From assembly GCF_000016785.1 (NCBI RefSeq), contig NC_009486.1, positions 1,488,001 through 1,552,000 of the forward strand: DNA of 64,000 nucleotides, written 5' to 3'. Source of the DNA: Thermotoga petrophila RKU-1 (lineage in GTDB: Bacteria; Thermotogota; Thermotogae; Thermotogales; Thermotogaceae). Every line of letters begins with the position of its first letter. The first letter of the stretch is position 1. Both the position numbers and the translations under genes were made by a program. This document shows positions 60,808 through 64,000 of this stretch, piece after piece. The notes beneath the pieces are model-generated. The model saw only the letters and a list, made by a program, of their open reading frames with translations, made no database searches and was not told the origin of the DNA.

Positions 60808-62628
60808 ATGAGAGGGGTGCTTTTCGTGCTGATGATTTCTTCCATGGCCTTTGGTTTGATAGTCAACCCGGTGAAAAACCTGTGCGAGGATTTCATCTTT
60901 GGAATGGATGTTTCTATGCTCTACGAGATCGAGCAACTGGGTGGGAAATATTTCGAGAATGGTGTGGAAAAAGATTGTCTTGAAATACTGAAGAATCATG
61001 GAATAAACTGGATCAGGTTGAGGGTGTGGAATGATCCGAGAGACGAGAATGGAAATCCTCTCGGAGGAGGAAACTGCGATTACCTGAAGATGACAGAAAT
61101 CGCTAAAAGGGCAAAGAAACTCGGAATGAAAGTGCTTCTTGACTTCCATTACAGCGACTGGTGGGCGGATCCTGGAAAGCAGAACAAACCAAAAGAGTGG
61201 GAATATCTTCATGGAGAACTTCTGGAGAGGGCGGTTTACTCCTACACGAAACTTGTACTGAACCACATGCGAAGAAACGGGGCACTACCAGATATGGTCC
61301 AGGTGGGGAATGAGGTGAACAACGGTTTTCTCTGGCCTGACGGCAAGATTTCTGGAGAAGGTGCAGGTGGTTTCGACGGATTCACAAGACTTTTGAAAGC
61401 TGCCATCAAGGCCGTTAGAGAGGTTGATCCGGATATAAAGATCGTTATTCATCTGGCGGAAGGTGGAAACAACTCTCTCTTCAGATGGTTCTTCGACGAG
61501 ATCACAAGAAGAAACGTGGACTTCGATGTAATAGGTGTATCTTACTACCCGTACTGGCACGGAACCCTCGAGGATCTGAAAAACAACCTCTACGACATAG
61601 CCACAAGATATAACAAGGATGTGCTCGTTGTTGAAACAGCTTACGCCTGGACACTCGAGGATGGAGATGGTTATCCCAACATCTTCAATGGTGAAGAAAT
61701 GGAACTAACAGGTGGCTACAAGGCAACCGTTCAGGGACAGGCAACATTTCTGAGAGATCTCATGGAAGTGGTAAACAGCGTTCCCAACGGCCATGGACTC
61801 GGGATTTTCTACTGGGAAGGAGATTGGATCCCTGTGAGGGGGGCTGGATGGAAAACCGGAGAAGGAAACCCCTGGGACAACCAAGCTATGTTCGATTTCA
61901 GTGGGAACGCTCTCCCATCACTGAATGTTTTCAAACTGGTGAAAACATCATCGCCAGTGGAGATTGCGATAAAAGAGATCCTTCCTGTGGAGGTTACAAC
62001 CAACCTGGGAGAGGTTCCAAAATTTCCAGATGCTGTGAAAGTTCTGTTCAGCGACGATTCCATCAGATCTTTACCTGTCGAATGGAACTTTGATTCTGCC
62101 CTTGTTGAAGAATCCGGTGTTTACAAAGTGGAAGGCTACATTAAAGACATTGACCGGAAAATTTTCGCGACACTCACCGTGAAGGGTAGCAGAAACTATC
62201 TGAAAAATCCGGGCTTCGAAACAGGAGAATTTTCGCCTTGGCAGGTCTCGGGAGACAAAAAAGCGGTGAAAGTTGTAAAAGTCAATCCTTCAAGCAATGC
62301 GCACCAGGGAGAGTACGCAGTGAATTTCTGGCTCGATGAATCCTTCAGTTTCGAACTGTCACAAGAAGTGGAACTTCCAGCAGGTGTGTACAGAGTAGGG
62401 TTCTGGACCCATGGAGAAAAAGGTGTGAAGATTGCTCTGAAGGTAAGTGATTACGGAGGAGATGAACGATCTGTAGAAGTTGAAACAACGGGCTGGCTCG
62501 AATGGAAGAACCCGGAGATAAGGAACATAAAAGTTGAAACAGGAAGAATAAAGATTACCGTTTCTGTCGAGGGAAGGGCAGGTGACTGGGGGTTCATTGA
62601 TGATTTCTATCTTTTCAGAGAAGAGTAA
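60808..62628 (+). CDS. Secreted arabinogalactan endo-beta-1,4-galactanase, GH53
   Basis: Extracellular galactanase of 606 aa. The Sec signal is MRGVLFVLMISSMAFG. The GH53 barrel (about 25-390) has GMDVSMLYEIEQLGGKYFENG, WIRLRVWNDP, LLDFHYSDWWADPGKQNKP, the acid/base E169 in VQVGNEVNNG and the nucleophile E276 in VVETAYAWT. A BIG4-like region (about 400-460, VTTNLGEVPKFPDAVKVLFSD) and a C-terminal CBM-like beta module (about 465-606) follow. ATG at 60808 has AAGGAGG 8 nt upstream, placed at the malG stop. Confidence 0.93.
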   Translation: MRGVLFVLMISSMAFGLIVNPVKNLCEDFIFGMDVSMLYEIEQLGGKYFENGVEKDCLEILKNHGINWIRLRVWNDPRDENGNPLGGGNCDYLKMTEIAKRAKKLGMKVLLDFHYSDWWADPGKQNKPKEWEYLHGELLERAVYSYTKLVLNHMRRNGALPDMVQVGNEVNNGFLWPDGKISGEGAGGFDGFTRLLKAAIKAVREVDPDIKIVIHLAEGGNNSLFRWFFDEITRRNVDFDVIGVSYYPYWHGTLEDLKNNLYDIATRYNKDVLVVETAYAWTLEDGDGYPNIFNGEEMELTGGYKATVQGQATFLRDLMEVVNSVPNGHGLGIFYWEGDWIPVRGAGWKTGEGNPWDNQAMFDFSGNALPSLNVFKLVKTSSPVEIAIKEILPVEVTTNLGEVPKFPDAVKVLFSDDSIRSLPVEWNFDSALVEESGVYKVEGYIKDIDRKIFATLTVKGSRNYLKNPGFETGEFSPWQVSGDKKAVKVVKVNPSSNAHQGEYAVNFWLDESFSFELSQEVELPAGVYRVGFWTHGEKGVKIALKVSDYGGDERSVEVETTGWLEWKNPEIRNIKVETGRIKITVSVEGRAGDWGFIDDFYLFREE

Positions 62629-62643
62629 CCGGAGGGTTAGAAC

Positions 62644-63645
62644 ATGAAGAAAAAGTACGTTACGATCAGAGACATAGCAGAGAAAGCGGGTGTTTCCATA
62701 AACACAGTCTCAAGGGCACTCAACAACAAGCCCGACATTAGCGAAGAAACCAGAAGAAAGATACTGAAAATTGCACAAGAACTGGGATACGTGAAAAATG
62801 CCACCGCTTCCTCTTTGAGGAGCAAGCAAACGAACATCGTGGGGGTCATCATAGCCGACAGTGCCAACCCGTTCTACGCGGAGGTCTTGAAGGGAATAGA
62901 AGCCGCTTCGAGAAAGTACGGCTATCAGATCATGCTCATGAACACTGAGAGAATCTACGAAAATGAAGAGAAGGCTATAGAAGTGCTTCTCCAGAGGAGA
63001 GTCGATGGTCTTCTCATAACACCTGTTCAGGATAAATCAGACGATATAAGAGCTTTGATCGAAAGAAAAGTTCCCTTCGTCATAGTCGGCAGACACTTCG
63101 AAGAGTTAGAAGTGGATGAGATCCACAGTGATGAGGTAAAGGGAGGGTATCTTGCAACCAGACATCTCATAGAAAGAGGAAGAAAAAACATCATTATGAT
63201 CAGCGGATATCTGTTCAAATCGGCTGCCTACATGCGACTTGAAGGATACAGAAAGGCTTTGAAAGAGTACGGAATTCCATTCAGTGAAAAAATGATCATT
63301 GAAACAGACATTGACATAGAGAGTGGATATCGAGCGATGCGGGAAGCGATTGAAAAGGGACTTGAATTCGATGCGGTCTTCTGTTACAACGATCTACTCG
63401 CTTTTGGTGTGATAAAAGCCTTGAAAGAGTGTGGATATCGTATACCAGAAGATGTGGCTGTTGTTGGCTACGACGACATCGTTTATTCCTCTTTTGTTTG
63501 CCCCTCTCTGACAACGGTGAGGATAAAGAAGTTCGAAATGGGATATGAGGCGTTCAGGATGCTTCTTCAAAGATTGAAGGGGCGAAGAAAGAAAAGAAAA
63601 CGAGTAATCTTGGATGTGGAGCTCGTTGTGAGGGAAAGTGGATGA
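62644..63645 (+). CDS. LacI-family transcriptional regulator (galactan locus)
   Basis: A 333-aa LacI/GalR repressor. HTH and hinge: VTIRDIAEKAGVSINTVSRALNNKPDISEETRRKI. The effector domain has GVIIADSANPFYAEVLKGIEAAS, the RVDGLLITPVQ segment and VVGYDDIVYSSFVCPSLTTVRI. It lies between galactanase and beta-galactosidase genes. The likely targets are the related palindromes at 55280-55293 and 63676-63689. Galactose or a galactobiose-type sugar is the probable inducer. Confidence 0.92.
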   Translation: MKKKYVTIRDIAEKAGVSINTVSRALNNKPDISEETRRKILKIAQELGYVKNATASSLRSKQTNIVGVIIADSANPFYAEVLKGIEAASRKYGYQIMLMNTERIYENEEKAIEVLLQRRVDGLLITPVQDKSDDIRALIERKVPFVIVGRHFEELEVDEIHSDEVKGGYLATRHLIERGRKNIIMISGYLFKSAAYMRLEGYRKALKEYGIPFSEKMIIETDIDIESGYRAMREAIEKGLEFDAVFCYNDLLAFGVIKALKECGYRIPEDVAVVGYDDIVYSSFVCPSLTTVRIKKFEMGYEAFRMLLQRLKGRRKKRKRVILDVELVVRESG

Positions 63646-63675
63646 TGCTTGATCGATTTTTTTTCTTTATCTTTC

Positions 63676-63689
63676 CGTGAACGTTCACG
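63676..63689 (+). promoter_or_regulatory. Perfect LacI-type operator CGTGAACGTTCACG
   Basis: A 14-bp perfect palindrome with the central CG typical of LacI-family sites. It abuts the AGGGGTGAT ribosome binding site of the beta-galactosidase gene. No convincing -35/-10 pair was found in the short gap after the LacI gene, apart from a possible TTGATC at 63649-63654. Confidence 0.75.
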
Positions 63690-63702
63690 AGGGGTGATAT
63701 GT

Positions 63703-64000
63703 ATGCTCGGAGTCTGTTACTATCCTGAACACTGGGGAATAGAGAGAGTGGAAGAAGACTTCAGAAGGATGAAAGAACTCGGGATAGAGTACGTGAGGAT
63801 TGGAGAGTTCGCCTGGAGCAGGATAGAGCCTGAGCGTGGAAAGTTCAACTGGGACTGGCTCGACAAAACACTTGAGCTGGCAGAGAAGATGGGGCTCAAG
63901 ATCGTACTGGGAACTCCCACAGCTACACCTCCGAAGTGGCTCATCGATGAACACCCGGAGATCCTTCCCGTTGATAAAGATGGCAGGGTGAAAAATTTTG
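63703..64000 (+). CDS. GH42 beta-galactosidase, 5' part
   Basis: N-terminal about 99 residues of a GH42 beta-galactosidase; the gene runs off the right edge. The family start [44 protein letters not shown] and the strand [29 protein letters not shown] are diagnostic. No signal peptide is present, so it hydrolyses imported galactooligosaccharides in the cytoplasm, completing the galactanase-importer pathway. ATG at 63703 follows AGGGGTGAT. Confidence 0.92.
   Translation, partial: MLGVCYYPEHWGIERVEEDFRRMKELGIEYVRIGEFAWSRIEPERGKFNWDWLDKTLELAEKMGLKIVLGTPTATPPKWLIDEHPEILPVDKDGRVKNF

Overview
The window reads as a chromosomal segment of a hyperthermophilic Thermotoga, very close to the T. maritima group. 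The evidence is the gene content and order as I remember it for T. maritima (hydE/hydG, pst-pho, pur, mannan, galactan and GH42 loci), Lys/Glu/Arg-rich proteins, frequent TTG/GTG starts with strong AGGAGGTG-type ribosome binding sites, and tightly overlapping operons. Species or strain cannot be fixed from the sequence alone. The only RNA gene is one tRNA-Pro. I see no CRISPR array, rRNA or intact insertion sequence.

Layout. 1-2.4 kb: the 5' part of gatA (minus), a lone type IV prepilin gene (plus), then a PLP-dependent sulfur amino acid enzyme. 2.4-5.5 kb (minus): a [FeFe]-hydrogenase maturation operon with an ACT-like regulator, HydG, a small unknown protein and HydE, preceded by a leader that can form two mutually exclusive hairpins. 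5.5-6.9 kb: an AAA ATPase with a winged-helix tail whose upstream region carries three copies of one 17-bp palindrome. 6.9-12.5 kb (plus): pstSCAB-phoU plus a PhoB-like regulator and a soluble PhoR-like kinase. 12.5-17.2 kb (minus): a HerA-like ATPase, an ABC exporter half with a degenerate Walker B, and an aspartate aminotransferase. 17.3-20.2 kb: a HAD phosphatase/mutase facing NAD synthetase and a membrane protein. 20.2-28.9 kb (minus): nearly the whole purine pathway (purC-S-Q-L-F-N-H-D-M). 29.0-33.1 kb: tRNA-Pro, an acidic-tailed small protein, YchF, a PAP2-like membrane protein and a UvrD-type helicase, followed by a Cys-rich radical SAM enzyme (minus).

34.2-44.0 kb (plus): an ABC sugar importer, a GH38 alpha-mannosidase, a GT4 and a GT-A glycosyltransferase and an RpiR regulator. 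I read this as a candidate locus for synthesis and turnover of a mannosylated (gluco)glycerate-type compatible solute. 44.1-54.9 kb (plus): a beta-mannan locus with a secreted GH5 mannanase (with CBM), a GH130 phosphorylase, a ROK regulator, an Opp-type oligosaccharide importer and a LacI regulator. 55.3-64.0 kb (plus): a galactan locus with a MalEFG-type importer whose MalG carries a coiled-coil insertion of more than 500 residues, a GH53 galactanase, a LacI regulator and the start of a GH42 beta-galactosidase.

Between the mannan and galactan loci lies a decayed C-terminal piece of a GltD-like oxidoreductase. In T. maritima, as I recall, this is where a large Mbx/NADH-dehydrogenase-like cluster sits, so the fragment looks like a deletion scar.
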